Made by a program: the position numbers and the translations under genes. From a virus: a DNA stretch of 33,228 nucleotides. Under the pieces are notes generated by a model. It was given only the letters and a program-made list of their open reading frames with translations, was not told the origin of the DNA and made no database searches. The stretch's first letter is position 1. Every line of letters starts with the position of its first letter. Below, one piece after another: positions 1 through 7,642 of the stretch. The stretch covers positions 1-33,228 of the IMG/VR virus record IMGVR_UViG_3300025759_000365; one strand, given 5' to 3'.

Positions 1-159
1 TCGGTCGCCCGGCCCGGTCGGGTCTGGAAGAACCTACCCGGGGGGGGTCTCCCGTCTGCGACCCTACCCACAGAATCGGCACGAAGGCCGTTTTCATCGC
101 CGCTGAGACGTTTTGCGTGGCATAGCCATACCGAAGCTAAGGTCTGGTGATGAAATGCG
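1..159. other. Non-coding left end, possible genome terminus
   Basis: No convincing gene is seen here. The stretch lies downstream of the last gene of the leftward early operon and contains an 8-G run near 41-48 in GC-rich sequence. If the molecule is circular or circularly permuted, this stretch would join the right end and form the leader upstream of the gene starting at 33210. A minus-strand frame opens with ATG at 97 and runs off the edge, but it has no supporting homology I recognise. A cos or packaging end is possible but not demonstrated. Confidence 0.35.
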
Positions 160-879
160 TTAGAGCCTAAGTAATTTTTTCAGCACGTGAGCGATGCCAG
201 GGCCAGGATAGAACGAAACGCCGCGCAAATCTTCGTGACTTTCAATCTTTATCGGTTCCGCGGGCATAGGTTCACCATCCCGATACCTGCGCGCGATTCC
301 CACGCCATGGTCGGTGTTTGCGATCTCTGAGCGCCAGTGTGACTCTTGGTGCAAAACTTTATCGCGCCAAGCGCGCCAGACCTCACCGCACCACGGCTTG
401 CCGTTGTTTGGTTTCGTGGGTGCAGCTTCGTTGTCGTTTGCTGGCAATAAATCGTGCGCGACCATCACGCCACCAGGCGAAAGCAGGTCATAGGCCAAGT
501 CAAAATCTGCCACGGCGCCGGCGTAGGTATGGTCGCCATCAATGAAAATCACGTCATACTGGCCTGGTTTTGGTGCTGGTACGGTGCCTCGCCCGGCGGG
601 TCTATATCGCTTTCGGCTGTGGGCGGCTTTCGTCAGCGCTGCGCAAAAGTCATGGGAAGTCTCGCGAACGAATGCCCGGACAGGTTGGGTGTCTTTCGTG
701 CCTTTGTGTTCGCGTGGGCCGAAAGTAAGCGGCCCACGTGGGTCAATACCCCATCGCTGCGGAATTGCGATTCGGTCAAAGCAGTCAGCGGGATTGCGCA
801 CGCCAATTTCGAGGTACGTCTTGGCGTCGATAGATTCTGCCACTGCGTTAATAATTTCGATTCGTGTGATGGTGTTCAT
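160..879 (-). CDS. Class I SAM-dependent methyltransferase (Methyltransf_24-like)
   Basis: Predicted 239-residue cytoplasmic methyltransferase. A SAM-binding motif I (YLEIGV, residues 22-27) and an acidic motif (FIDGDHTY, about 113-120) followed by a hydrophobic strand ending PGGVMVAHD match the Rossmann-fold methyltransferases often found beside glycosyltransferases. The ATG at 879 has an AAGGA ribosome site and overlaps the end of the upstream glycosyltransferase-like gene by 4 nt, so the two are probably translationally coupled. The context (two glycosyltransferase-like genes directly upstream) suggests O-methylation of a sugar or glycan rather than of DNA, and no DNA-methylase SPPY-type motif is present. 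The substrate is unknown. It is the last gene of the leftward operon. Confidence 0.75.
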   Translation of the reverse strand: MNTITRIEIINAVAESIDAKTYLEIGVRNPADCFDRIAIPQRWGIDPRGPLTFGPREHKGTKDTQPVRAFVRETSHDFCAALTKAAHSRKRYRPAGRGTVPAPKPGQYDVIFIDGDHTYAGAVADFDLAYDLLSPGGVMVAHDLLPANDNEAAPTKPNNGKPWCGEVWRAWRDKVLHQESHWRSEIANTDHGVGIARRYRDGEPMPAEPIKIESHEDLRGVSFYPGPGIAHVLKKLLRL

Positions 880-1562
880 GGTGTCGGTTCCTTTTCTGTG
901 TGTTTTGCGTCATTGATGATTTGCCAGAACGCGGCAAAGTCTCCTAATTCAGGATGGTGCGTATGTTGCGCGGTGCGATCGCCTGTATAATTGTTGCCGT
1001 GCCGGATGTCGATCACCGGAACGCCCGGGTATTTCAGTAGCGCCGCGTTCCCTGGGTCCCGGGGGGCATTCCCTGGTTCGTCTACGGTTTGTCTCTTCCC
1101 GGCTTCTAGCGTTTCGCAGCGGCGACGCGAGATTTGCCTGAGATATCCAGCGCGCGCGCAGCAAGTCGAAGACAGCTCCTGAGCGGTGCCCCAGCCTGTG
1201 CGCGTTAGCCGCACGGCGGGCATGTAAGTAGCCACGGTGGGGAGGTCGGGGCGGGGGCGTTTCGCGTAGTCGTCTGGGTAGTATACGTCGTGTTCGAGCA
1301 GGTGTACCGGATGCGCTCTGCGTATGCCTTGCAGGCCGGTGTCTATCCTATGCCAGCGATCCAGTAGGCACGGGCGTACGCATTCCTGATCCACCATGTG
1401 TATGGCGCTGGACGGCCATCTGTCGGTGATTTCTGATCTGAGGTGTGCCGGTACCACGAAGATGACCAGGTCAAAACCTGCTTGGGTAAGTTGATCTAGG
1501 CAAGCCGCGCGAATGGTTTCCGGCACCCCTGAGCCATGCGATACATACAGCCCGAGTCTCAT
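876..1562 (-). CDS. Glycosyltransferase-like protein
   Basis: A 228-residue soluble protein. The sequence LLEHDVYYP (about residues 88-96) resembles the acidic metal/nucleotide-sugar motif of GT-A-like proteins, and a later RHGNNYTG segment (about 187-194) is reminiscent of other phage and bacterial glycosyltransferase-like proteins. I recognise no full classical domain, so the family call rests on these motifs and the neighbours. The ATG at 1562 follows a GAGGTG ribosome site and overlaps the end of the preceding glycosyltransferase by 4 nt; the 3' end overlaps the methyltransferase. The middle part (about 125-180) is rich in Arg and Cys and poor in known motifs. Expected to act in the cytoplasm on a glycan, virion protein or modified base. 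Confidence 0.5.
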   Translation of the reverse strand: MRLGLYVSHGSGVPETIRAACLDQLTQAGFDLVIFVVPAHLRSEITDRWPSSAIHMVDQECVRPCLLDRWHRIDTGLQGIRRAHPVHLLEHDVYYPDDYAKRPRPDLPTVATYMPAVRLTRTGWGTAQELSSTCCARAGYLRQISRRRCETLEAGKRQTVDEPGNAPRDPGNAALLKYPGVPVIDIRHGNNYTGDRTAQHTHHPELGDFAAFWQIINDAKHTEKEPTP

Positions 1563-2521
1563 TGCGCCACCTCGACGAATCGGGCGCGAATTGCGGCGGC
1601 GTCTTCGCCGTCTGGGTGGTAGAGCTGCCGAAGTCGGGCGATTTCGTCCGCGGGTAGTCGCTGCGCAGCTTTAGCGGCTTCGTGTGGCTTGTACTGGCTG
1701 AGCCATCGCGCGGCTGCGTCTTCTTCGTCCTCTGGCAGGAATAGGTGCGCCAATAGTAGCGAATTGTGCAGCACGCGCCATAGCCTCTGCGGGTGTGGGG
1801 ATTGATCGCGGTACATGTGGCATGCGGGTACGGGTATAACGCGGCATCGGTACCCGAGATACCAGCAGGCCAGCGCTACGAGTTGCTCGGAACACCCCCA
1901 TCCAACATGCAGCCGCCAGGGTTCGCCGATAGCCGCATAAGTCGAGATTCGCAGCACGTAAGCGCCGCCGAGCGGGCACGCGACATCGCGGGCATACGAT
2001 ATGTCGCGATTATCCGACCACCGGCGGGCGAAGATTTCGCGGCGGCCTTCGCTGTTTGTCTGGCGGTCGATCAATCTGGCGCCGCATTCAACGCGACCGT
2101 GCGCCAGGTGGTGGGCTGCTAGCATGTTGTTTGGGCGACCGCGCAGCGAGATGGCGCAGGCAAACGTATCGGGGTTGTCTTGGCCGTATTGGTGCATACG
2201 TGATAGCCAAGCAGACCCGCAAAAAAAGGACATGTGCGCATCTAGCAGAATTGCGACATGATGGCCTGAGGCTTCTGCTGCTTTGAGCGCTAGGTGCCTC
2301 GCGTACGATAGGCCACGCCCGCGGCTGGCTAGGTGAATGACGTCTACGCAGGCAGGCGCTTTTCGCGGCAGCGCTGGCACGTGGCCGCAGTCTGGTTCGT
2401 CGTTCACCAGGTAAAGCCGGTATGGGTGGTCTGCGGTTTCTGCGATGTTGGTCAGAGTGGTTTCTAGGTAGGGTTCGCGGCGATACGGAATTATAATCGC
2501 GGGTATAGTGGCTGCGTTCAT
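1559..2521 (-). CDS. GT-A fold glycosyltransferase (GT2/GT27-like)
   Basis: A 320-residue protein with the layout of a GT-A glycosyltransferase: an N-terminal strand and early loop (IIIPYRREPYLETTL), LVNDEPD at about 38-44, a DxH metal motif in ILLDAHMSF (D94, H96), and a C-terminal acceptor region with PLGGAYVLR, GWGCSEQ (207-213) and a late His (VPACHMYR, H235). DxH together with a GWG..E segment and a C-terminal His is the pattern of polypeptide GalNAc-transferases and related GT2 enzymes. No membrane segment is seen. The ATG at 2521 has AAGGA upstream and overlaps the resolvase gene by 4 nt. It likely transfers a sugar to a protein, glycan or modified base; donor and acceptor are unknown. 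Confidence 0.7.
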   Translation of the reverse strand: MNAATIPAIIIPYRREPYLETTLTNIAETADHPYRLYLVNDEPDCGHVPALPRKAPACVDVIHLASRGRGLSYARHLALKAAEASGHHVAILLDAHMSFFCGSAWLSRMHQYGQDNPDTFACAISLRGRPNNMLAAHHLAHGRVECGARLIDRQTNSEGRREIFARRWSDNRDISYARDVACPLGGAYVLRISTYAAIGEPWRLHVGWGCSEQLVALACWYLGYRCRVIPVPACHMYRDQSPHPQRLWRVLHNSLLLAHLFLPEDEEDAAARWLSQYKPHEAAKAAQRLPADEIARLRQLYHPDGEDAAAIRARFVEVAQ

Positions 2522-2991
2522 TGCTTGGTGTGTCCTTCGGTGAGAGTTGAAATTTGAACAAAAATGCCAGGGGGCGCCGTGTCGCTGTAGAACTTCTCTA
2601 CCACCAGGCTAGCTATCTGGGCATCATCACACCAGTACCCGGCCTTGGTCATGCAGTCGATCAGCGCTTTAGCTAAGTTGTCCACGTCCGGCCTAGTGGT
2701 TCGGTAATGGGTGCCTGGCGGGTATGCTTTCGGGGAGGGCCATATCCATTTTTGCACAACTTGAATAGCTTGGCCTTTTGGTTTTTGTTTTTCTGCGGGT
2801 GGCAAGTGGGCTTGGAGTTTGGCGCGTGCTTCTTTTAGAGCCGGGGAATCATAAGCGATCGTTTTAGCGCCGCGTTTTACAAATTGCTTTTGTTGAGCTG
2901 TCGCAGTTGGGGGAATTATTGGCACGAAAAATTTTATGGTATCATCTCCCTGCTCCCCTTCGCGCGGGGTCGTCGTATCATCGTCCGTCAC
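2518..2991 (-). CDS. rusA: RusA-family Holliday junction resolvase
   Basis: A 157-residue endonuclease predicted to resolve four-way junctions made during phage replication and recombination. The C-terminal half holds the RusA signature: TTRPDVDNLAKALID (acidic residues near 102 and 104), then YWCDDAQI (near 119-126) and a conserved VVEKFYSD strand. The start was placed at GTG 2991 because GGAGGG lies 7 nt upstream; the frame stays open further upstream but crosses repeats that look non-coding. The GTG lies inside one arm of a 13-bp inverted repeat, so translation may be structure-controlled. The 3' end overlaps the glycosyltransferase start by 4 nt. The first 20 residues are acidic and not part of the known fold. 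Confidence 0.85.
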   Translation of the reverse strand: MTDDDTTTPREGEQGDDTIKFFVPIIPPTATAQQKQFVKRGAKTIAYDSPALKEARAKLQAHLPPAEKQKPKGQAIQVVQKWIWPSPKAYPPGTHYRTTRPDVDNLAKALIDCMTKAGYWCDDAQIASLVVEKFYSDTAPPGIFVQISTLTEGHTKQ

Positions 2992-3053
2992 GGTCTGCCC
3001 TCCGCAAGCGGGGCCGAGTTGCCCGCTTGCGGGTAACGAGCCGTGACGGACGA
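2981..3053. repeat. Nested inverted repeats over the rusA start
   Basis: Outer arms TCGTCCGTCACGG (2981-2993) and CCGTGACGGACGA (3041-3053) are a perfect 13-bp inverted repeat. Inside them CCGCAAGCGGG (3002-3012) pairs with CCCGCTTGCGG (3022-3032), giving 11 bp and a 9-nt loop. In the minus-strand mRNA the outer stem contains the rusA GTG codon and the inner hairpin abuts its GGAGG ribosome site. It could act as a translational control hairpin, a protein-binding cruciform, or part of an origin. Confidence 0.8.
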
Positions 3054-3068
3054 ATGACGACAGTACGG

Positions 3069-3086
3069 GTATATCTTTAGATATAC
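3069..3086. promoter_or_regulatory. Perfect 8+2+8 palindrome (operator-like)
   Basis: GTATATCT, a TT spacer, then AGATATAC form a perfect dyad in an AT-rich patch between the rusA start and the repeat array. The size and symmetry fit a dimeric DNA-binding protein site. The binding partner is unknown. Confidence 0.5.
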
Positions 3087-3101
3087 GCTGTGTAAATGTC
3101 G

Positions 3102-3189
3102 GACAAAAGCCGTGTTTTGTCCAAATGCCGGCATCGTGACAAATGCTGTTTTTGTCCAAATGCCGGCATCGTGACAAATGCTGTTTGTC
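3102..3189. repeat. Alternating half-site array with two 35-bp direct repeats
   Basis: Two direct repeats of 35 bp (3115-3149 and 3150-3184) lie next to the primase gene. Six half-sites alternate in direction: GACAAA at 3102, TTTGTC at 3116, GACAAA at 3138, TTTGTC at 3151, GACAAA at 3173 and TTTGTC at 3184. The 3101-3122 part is also a perfect GGACAAAA/TTTTGTCC hairpin. The period is not a multiple of three and the two copies read differently in every frame, so the array is most likely non-coding. It is a candidate set of iterons or operators for replication. Confidence 0.7.
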
Positions 3190-3226
3190 TGGGTTGTCGC
3201 GATGTGTTTTAAGTAGTTCACTTTGT

Positions 3227-5536
3227 TCATTTTTTACTCTTATCCAAAGGTAGTATTAGCGAATTTTTTAGCTCATAATCTTTATTGAAAGCTAAAACTC
3301 TTCGGTGAATTGTTCTCTCGCTTTTGCCCAGCACTTTTGCCATTTCTTGTTTTGATGGCGGTACCTTTCCCGGGTTGCCTGGGTCGTTTATGAATTGATC
3401 GAAAGCCTCGTCGAACATGGCTTTAGATATTTCGTCGTTTTTCGCCTTGCTTCGACCCTTGCTTTGACTTTGGCTTTGCTTAGGTGCGTAGTAACCTTCG
3501 GGCGCGGCTGATTTCAGCACGCCAACCGTATCGACTTCGTGCACTGGAAACTTGAACCAAAGGTTTATAGGCTTCATGGTAGGAAATTCACGCAGCGTCG
3601 TTTCAATTCGCCAAGCGCTAAGAGAATTACAATCCTCGAAGATTTGCGCTACCTTCGCGGCGGCTTGATCTTTCAAGTCTTCATCCTCAAGCATTCCCGG
3701 TTCTTGAGTGACTCCAAGCAAGCTGATGGCTGATTCTATATCTTCCTCTGAAATCATGGCCCGCCACTTGATCTGTGTTGCGTGTTCATCCAGCAAGGCG
3801 GTCAGGGCGTGGCATTGTAGCTCATTGCAAATCTGTTGGCGTTTTGTGTCGCTTAACTCTAGCTCCACCATGTCAACGATTGCGTCGGGATCGCGGGAGA
3901 ATACGCCAGAACCGCTCGATCTATCGCGACTAGCCTTTTGCCCTTGCGCGCCCTTTGAATGGTGATGCGCGAAAACTACAGCGGCTTGCAGCGTCACTGC
4001 TATTTTGTCGAACTGGTTGGTAAAGTGCGCCATATCTGCCGCGCTGTTTTCGTCGCCCGTCAGCACCTTATAGATCGGGTCTATCACTATTAGGGTATAC
4101 CCTTTCTGTTGCGCTTTCCGTATTAGTTTGGGCGCGAGCTTGTCCATTGTGGTGGCGTGGCCGCGCAGTTGCCATATGTCGATATTGCCTGTCGTTTTGA
4201 TGCGCTCTTGCGCCTTGTAAATGTCCCACAACCGGCAATGGCTCGAATCCTTGTCAAGCTCAAGGTTCACGTACAGAACGCGGCCTTGCGCACATTTTAG
4301 CCCAAACCAATTCGACCCTTCAGCGACCGCAACGCAAAGCTGAATCAATGCAAAGCTCTTTCCTGCTTTTGACGGGCCAGCTAACAGCATCTTGTGGCCG
4401 AATCGCAATATACCCTGGATTAGCTCTGGTTTTGGCTTCGGTCGTTCTTTGCCAATTTCCCACGGTACGATCTCGGGTAGATCGTCCTGCCCGTCAGCGA
4501 CCCAATCATCCCACGCTTCCCATGATTTCATCCCGATATCAGTAGCGAGTAGAAACTGAGGACGGCCATCACGTAAAACGCCAGGCATACGCGAGAGCCT
4601 GGACGGATTGCGGTTTTGTCGGTCCATCCTGAGTCCGTGCGCCTCGCATACATTGTATAGATGGTCTACCCTTTTGCGGTATTCTGCGTAGTCGCGCGCG
4701 TCTATTTTTACCACGGCATGAATTGACTTGCCCGCGCTGTGAACGAGCGCTGCGATAGGTAGCCGAAGAGCCTTGATTAGCGCAAGTTGGATGCCGGTCG
4801 TCTGCTCGTCGCTCTCAACTAGCGCGTACCTGTACGCCGTGACGTTTGCATCTTTCACGCCTTGGCCATCCACCGGGTTGAAGCGTATCCACGCGCCCGC
4901 GCTCGGGTGCCAATCGCCCACCACATAGGACATGTCGCGAGCGGTGCGCGTTTTCTCGATCAATTCCCCGGCGGTGCGATGGTACACGCCTTTTTGTGGG
5001 TATATCCTGTCTTCGTTCTCGTGGCATTCGGTAACGTAGCCTACGAACTCCTCTGGTTCAAAAATCGCCGTCAGGTAGTCACGGAAATCTTTCAATCCGT
5101 CCCAGGCTTTGCCAGGTGGGTATATGGTTTCTTCGTCTACAATTTCTGGATCGAAAACAAGACGCATAGCTTCGGCGTTATCTTGCTTTCTTTCCAGCGT
5201 CGCGACCTTTACGGCAGGCGCCGCGTACGATCTGTCGTAAATAATCTCTCCTTCAACCGCTAACACGCGGCCAGTGCTGCGCCAGCCTTTTCGCTGTGCC
5301 AGGTGATAAATGGTGCTGGCGGTCACTTCTTGTCCAGGTCCCTTCGCCTCAAAACTTTTCCATTTCGCCTCACATACCCCGGCGCGAAAACGAGCCGGGT
5401 CTTTTTGTGACCAGGCGACCCAATCTCGGCAACTGCCCCACGAGTGATGTAGGGCCATGCCGACTTGTAGCCACTCTTCGTAGCTGCATGAGCTTGCGGG
5501 CAAGTGGTCAAGCGCTTCTTGTAGTTCTGTTTGCAT
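3227..5536 (-). CDS. Phage replication primase-helicase (PriCT-2, AEP-like and RepA-like AAA ATPase)
   Basis: A 769-residue replication protein that probably opens the origin, makes primers and unwinds DNA. The N-terminus (about 1-85) resembles PriCT-2 (EEWLQVGMALHH, then W and F residues). The middle contains an archaeo-eukaryotic primase-like part (YALVESDE about 237-244, a SIHAVVKI strand with H273, and NPSRLSRMPG). The C-terminal half is a RecA-like helicase with Walker A AGPSKAGKS (about 386-394) and Walker B LIVIDPIY (about 482-489), as in RepA/AAA_25 proteins. The end has a helix-turn-helix (KQEMAKVLGKSERTIHRR). ATG 5536 was chosen for its GAGGAG site; it overlaps the SF2 helicase gene by 29 nt. 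The repeat array just downstream may be its target. Confidence 0.8.
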   Translation of the reverse strand: MQTELQEALDHLPASSCSYEEWLQVGMALHHSWGSCRDWVAWSQKDPARFRAGVCEAKWKSFEAKGPGQEVTASTIYHLAQRKGWRSTGRVLAVEGEIIYDRSYAAPAVKVATLERKQDNAEAMRLVFDPEIVDEETIYPPGKAWDGLKDFRDYLTAIFEPEEFVGYVTECHENEDRIYPQKGVYHRTAGELIEKTRTARDMSYVVGDWHPSAGAWIRFNPVDGQGVKDANVTAYRYALVESDEQTTGIQLALIKALRLPIAALVHSAGKSIHAVVKIDARDYAEYRKRVDHLYNVCEAHGLRMDRQNRNPSRLSRMPGVLRDGRPQFLLATDIGMKSWEAWDDWVADGQDDLPEIVPWEIGKERPKPKPELIQGILRFGHKMLLAGPSKAGKSFALIQLCVAVAEGSNWFGLKCAQGRVLYVNLELDKDSSHCRLWDIYKAQERIKTTGNIDIWQLRGHATTMDKLAPKLIRKAQQKGYTLIVIDPIYKVLTGDENSAADMAHFTNQFDKIAVTLQAAVVFAHHHSKGAQGQKASRDRSSGSGVFSRDPDAIVDMVELELSDTKRQQICNELQCHALTALLDEHATQIKWRAMISEEDIESAISLLGVTQEPGMLEDEDLKDQAAAKVAQIFEDCNSLSAWRIETTLREFPTMKPINLWFKFPVHEVDTVGVLKSAAPEGYYAPKQSQSQSKGRSKAKNDEISKAMFDEAFDQFINDPGNPGKVPPSKQEMAKVLGKSERTIHRRVLAFNKDYELKNSLILPLDKSKK

Positions 5537-7148
5537 GCTCTCGGTTCTCCTCTTTTCTTTTTTCCGGTCGGTATTCACTCGGCACGATATCAGTAGGTAT
5601 CCGCCAACCATTGATTGAAATTCGGTCTATCATCTCGCTCGCTGCTGCGATCGGCCACTGTCCTACCTGCTCAAAGCCGTACCGTTCGAGTAACCTTATT
5701 TGCTTTGGAGTAGACAATCCAGCGGCGCGGCGCTTGCCTAGACGCGTTAGAATCGCGCTAGCCATCCCTGCGGACTCTATCCGGTCGGCTTGTATCCCTG
5801 CATTCATCAGCGCCGTTTTTTGCTTATCTGATGCGGGGGCCATTTCCCAGCCGAACGACGGCACGTAGTTTTTTAGATCCTGATCTGCAATCGCCAACTC
5901 AAATTGCAGAGGGTCTATTAGCTTTTGTTTTCTGCTTTTGAAACTGGCCAACTGCTGCGCCAGCTTTTGCTCTATCTCTGCCACCCGGTCTTTTGCTTCT
6001 TCCATTGCCTCCTCTAGGCTTGCAGCCTTGCCGGGTGTTTTTTCAGATATTTCGATCATTTTTTTTGCTACCTTTTCGCTTTCGGCGATAAGGTGCGCCG
6101 GCCTGCAAAGGTCGTGGCGTTCTGAGTTCCATAGGAAATCTAGCAGCAGTAAATCTTTTTTACCTGGCGCAATCCTGGTTCCTCTTCCCACTATTTGCGC
6201 ATAGAGGCTCCGTACTTTAGTGGGACGAAGACAAACGATACAATCTACATCGGGACAATCCCAACCCTCAGTCAGCAGCATTGAATTACATAAAACATCA
6301 TATCTTCCGTCCTGGAAATCCTGTAGAATCTCGCCGCGTTCCTTCGTTTGTCCGTTTAGTTCTGCCACGTTGAGACCGCGCCTTTCGAGTATAGCTTTCA
6401 TTTTTTTACTAGTCGATATCAGAGGCAAGAAAACAACGGTTTTGCGCCCTCGGCAGTGTTTTACCATCTCGGTTGCAATATCTTCGAGATAAGGTCCCAG
6501 AGCACAACCAATATCCGATGACTTGAAATCTCCGGCCTGCGTTTTTACCTTTGATAGGTCAATCTTGAGCGGGATAGTCAGGGCTGATATAGGCGCCAAG
6601 AATCCTTGTATAATTGCTTTGGGCAAAGTGTATTCGTAGGCTACACATTCAAAGAACTCACCTAGATTTTGACTATCTCCGCGGTCTGGCGTAGCTGTTA
6701 CGCCTAATACTTTTGAGTTATCAAAGTAGCCTAAAATTCTTTGGTAGCTGCCTGCCAATACGTGGTGCGCTTCGTCCACAATGATTGCATCGAAAAACTT
6801 TGAATCGAACCGCTCTAGCCGTTTTTTACGGGACATGGTTTGGACCGACCCTACGACGATTCGGTACCACTGAGAATCACCCTCCAAGCAACTGCGTTCC
6901 GCCTTTTCGACTGCACATCCTAGTCCGGTAGATACTTTCATTTTATCTGCTGCCTGGTCTAACAGCTCGCCCCTATGCGCCAGTATTAAAACCCTTTTGC
7001 CTTGCGCCACTAGCTGTTCGCATAGCTTGCAGAAAACAATAGTTTTGCCACACCCTGTGGGCAAAACTAACAGCGTCCGCCTTACTCCCCTGGCCCAGGC
7101 TGCCACGATTGCAGCCTGGGCCTCTTTTTGGTATTTACGTAGCTCCAT
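5508..7148 (-). CDS. SF2 DEAD/DEAH-box DNA helicase
   Basis: A 546-residue superfamily 2 helicase. Visible motifs are the Q-like N-terminus (RKYQKEAQ), Walker A PTGCGKT (30-36), DEAH (124-127), motif III VTATP (149-153), and motif VI QIVGRGTR (317-324), followed by a coiled C-terminal extension with a Lys-rich end. This matches phage DEAD/DEAH helicases of the UvsW/RadD-like group that remodel forks and recombination intermediates. It sits between the SSB-like gene and the primase-helicase, in keeping with a replication/recombination operon. There is no clear ribosome site: the ATG lies 9 nt after the upstream stop, behind an AT-only palindrome, so translational coupling is likely. Confidence 0.88.
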   Translation of the reverse strand: MELRKYQKEAQAAIVAAWARGVRRTLLVLPTGCGKTIVFCKLCEQLVAQGKRVLILAHRGELLDQAADKMKVSTGLGCAVEKAERSCLEGDSQWYRIVVGSVQTMSRKKRLERFDSKFFDAIIVDEAHHVLAGSYQRILGYFDNSKVLGVTATPDRGDSQNLGEFFECVAYEYTLPKAIIQGFLAPISALTIPLKIDLSKVKTQAGDFKSSDIGCALGPYLEDIATEMVKHCRGRKTVVFLPLISTSKKMKAILERRGLNVAELNGQTKERGEILQDFQDGRYDVLCNSMLLTEGWDCPDVDCIVCLRPTKVRSLYAQIVGRGTRIAPGKKDLLLLDFLWNSERHDLCRPAHLIAESEKVAKKMIEISEKTPGKAASLEEAMEEAKDRVAEIEQKLAQQLASFKSRKQKLIDPLQFELAIADQDLKNYVPSFGWEMAPASDKQKTALMNAGIQADRIESAGMASAILTRLGKRRAAGLSTPKQIRLLERYGFEQVGQWPIAAASEMIDRISINGWRIPTDIVPSEYRPEKRKEENREHANRTTRSA

Positions 7149-7163
7149 TTTTTAAGTTAAAAA
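7149..7163. repeat. AT-only palindrome at a stop-start junction
   Basis: TTTTTAA, G, TTAAAAA is a perfect 7-bp dyad spanning the stop codon of the DUF669 gene and ending beside the ATG of the SF2 helicase. No Shine-Dalgarno sequence is visible there, so the A/U-rich leader may itself help ribosome entry or re-initiation. Confidence 0.45.
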
Positions 7164-7642
7164 TCGCCTAGCGTGAAACCTTGGTCTTGCGGCGCGGCGT
7201 AGGCCGACTGCTTCGGGGCTTGCTCCGCCCGCAAGAATCGCTTTATTTCGTTGTAGCTTTCGCCTTCGTACTGCCTGTGTTTCGTTTCGCACAGCCCGGT
7301 CGCTCCGGCAATCTGGCTCCAGTCAATTTTCAGCGTACCGCCTGGCTGCATGATGCCGATAGCGGTGAAGAAGTCGACGAGAAACCCGATGCACCGCCCG
7401 TGCATAAAAAAGGTGTACTTTATCGCCGCCTTGCCTTGTTCTCCGCCGTCGACTTCGCAGGCCACTATCACCTTTGGGCAGCTAGGCAGGTTGGCGCTTC
7501 CTGCGTGCTGTGCCTTCGTGTGTCCTGTCACCTTGAAGGGGTACTTACCCGGCTTCAGCAGGCAATACGCGCGGGCGCCCGTGTCCTCAATGGTGGGTTC
7601 AAAGTCAAGGGCAACGTCAAGAGAGTTGAGATCGTTACTCAT
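7157..7642 (-). CDS. DUF669-like, putative single-stranded DNA-binding protein
   Basis: A 161-residue protein resembling the DUF669 family found in phage recombination operons, next to Sak4-like ATPases. Features are the N-terminal DVALDFEPTIEDTG segment, a CLLKPGKYPFKVTGH strand, and a C-terminal Gln/Ala/Pro-rich linker ending in DQGFTLGDF. The acidic, Phe-terminated tip recalls the C-terminal tip that SSB proteins use to recruit partners. Start ATG 7642 follows an AAGGA site and overlaps the ATPase gene by 8 nt. Family assignment is by recognition of pattern and context; DNA binding is inferred. Confidence 0.7.
   Translation of the reverse strand: MSNDLNSLDVALDFEPTIEDTGARAYCLLKPGKYPFKVTGHTKAQHAGSANLPSCPKVIVACEVDGGEQGKAAIKYTFFMHGRCIGFLVDFFTAIGIMQPGGTLKIDWSQIAGATGLCETKHRQYEGESYNEIKRFLRAEQAPKQSAYAAPQDQGFTLGDF

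Noticed and set aside
1-97. Minus-strand frame opening at ATG 97 and running off the left edge
   Set aside because: Only 32 codons, GC-rich, with no recognisable motif or good ribosome site; treated as non-coding.
3115-3184. CRISPR-like direct repeats
   Set aside because: Only two abutting copies without spacers and no cas genes; better explained as iterons or operators.
2988-3230. An 80-codon minus-strand frame between primase and rusA, overlapping the rusA GTG
   Set aside because: It runs through two direct repeats of 35 bp in different frames, has a weak ribosome site and no known motif. It could still be a short leader peptide coupled to rusA by the GTGA overlap.
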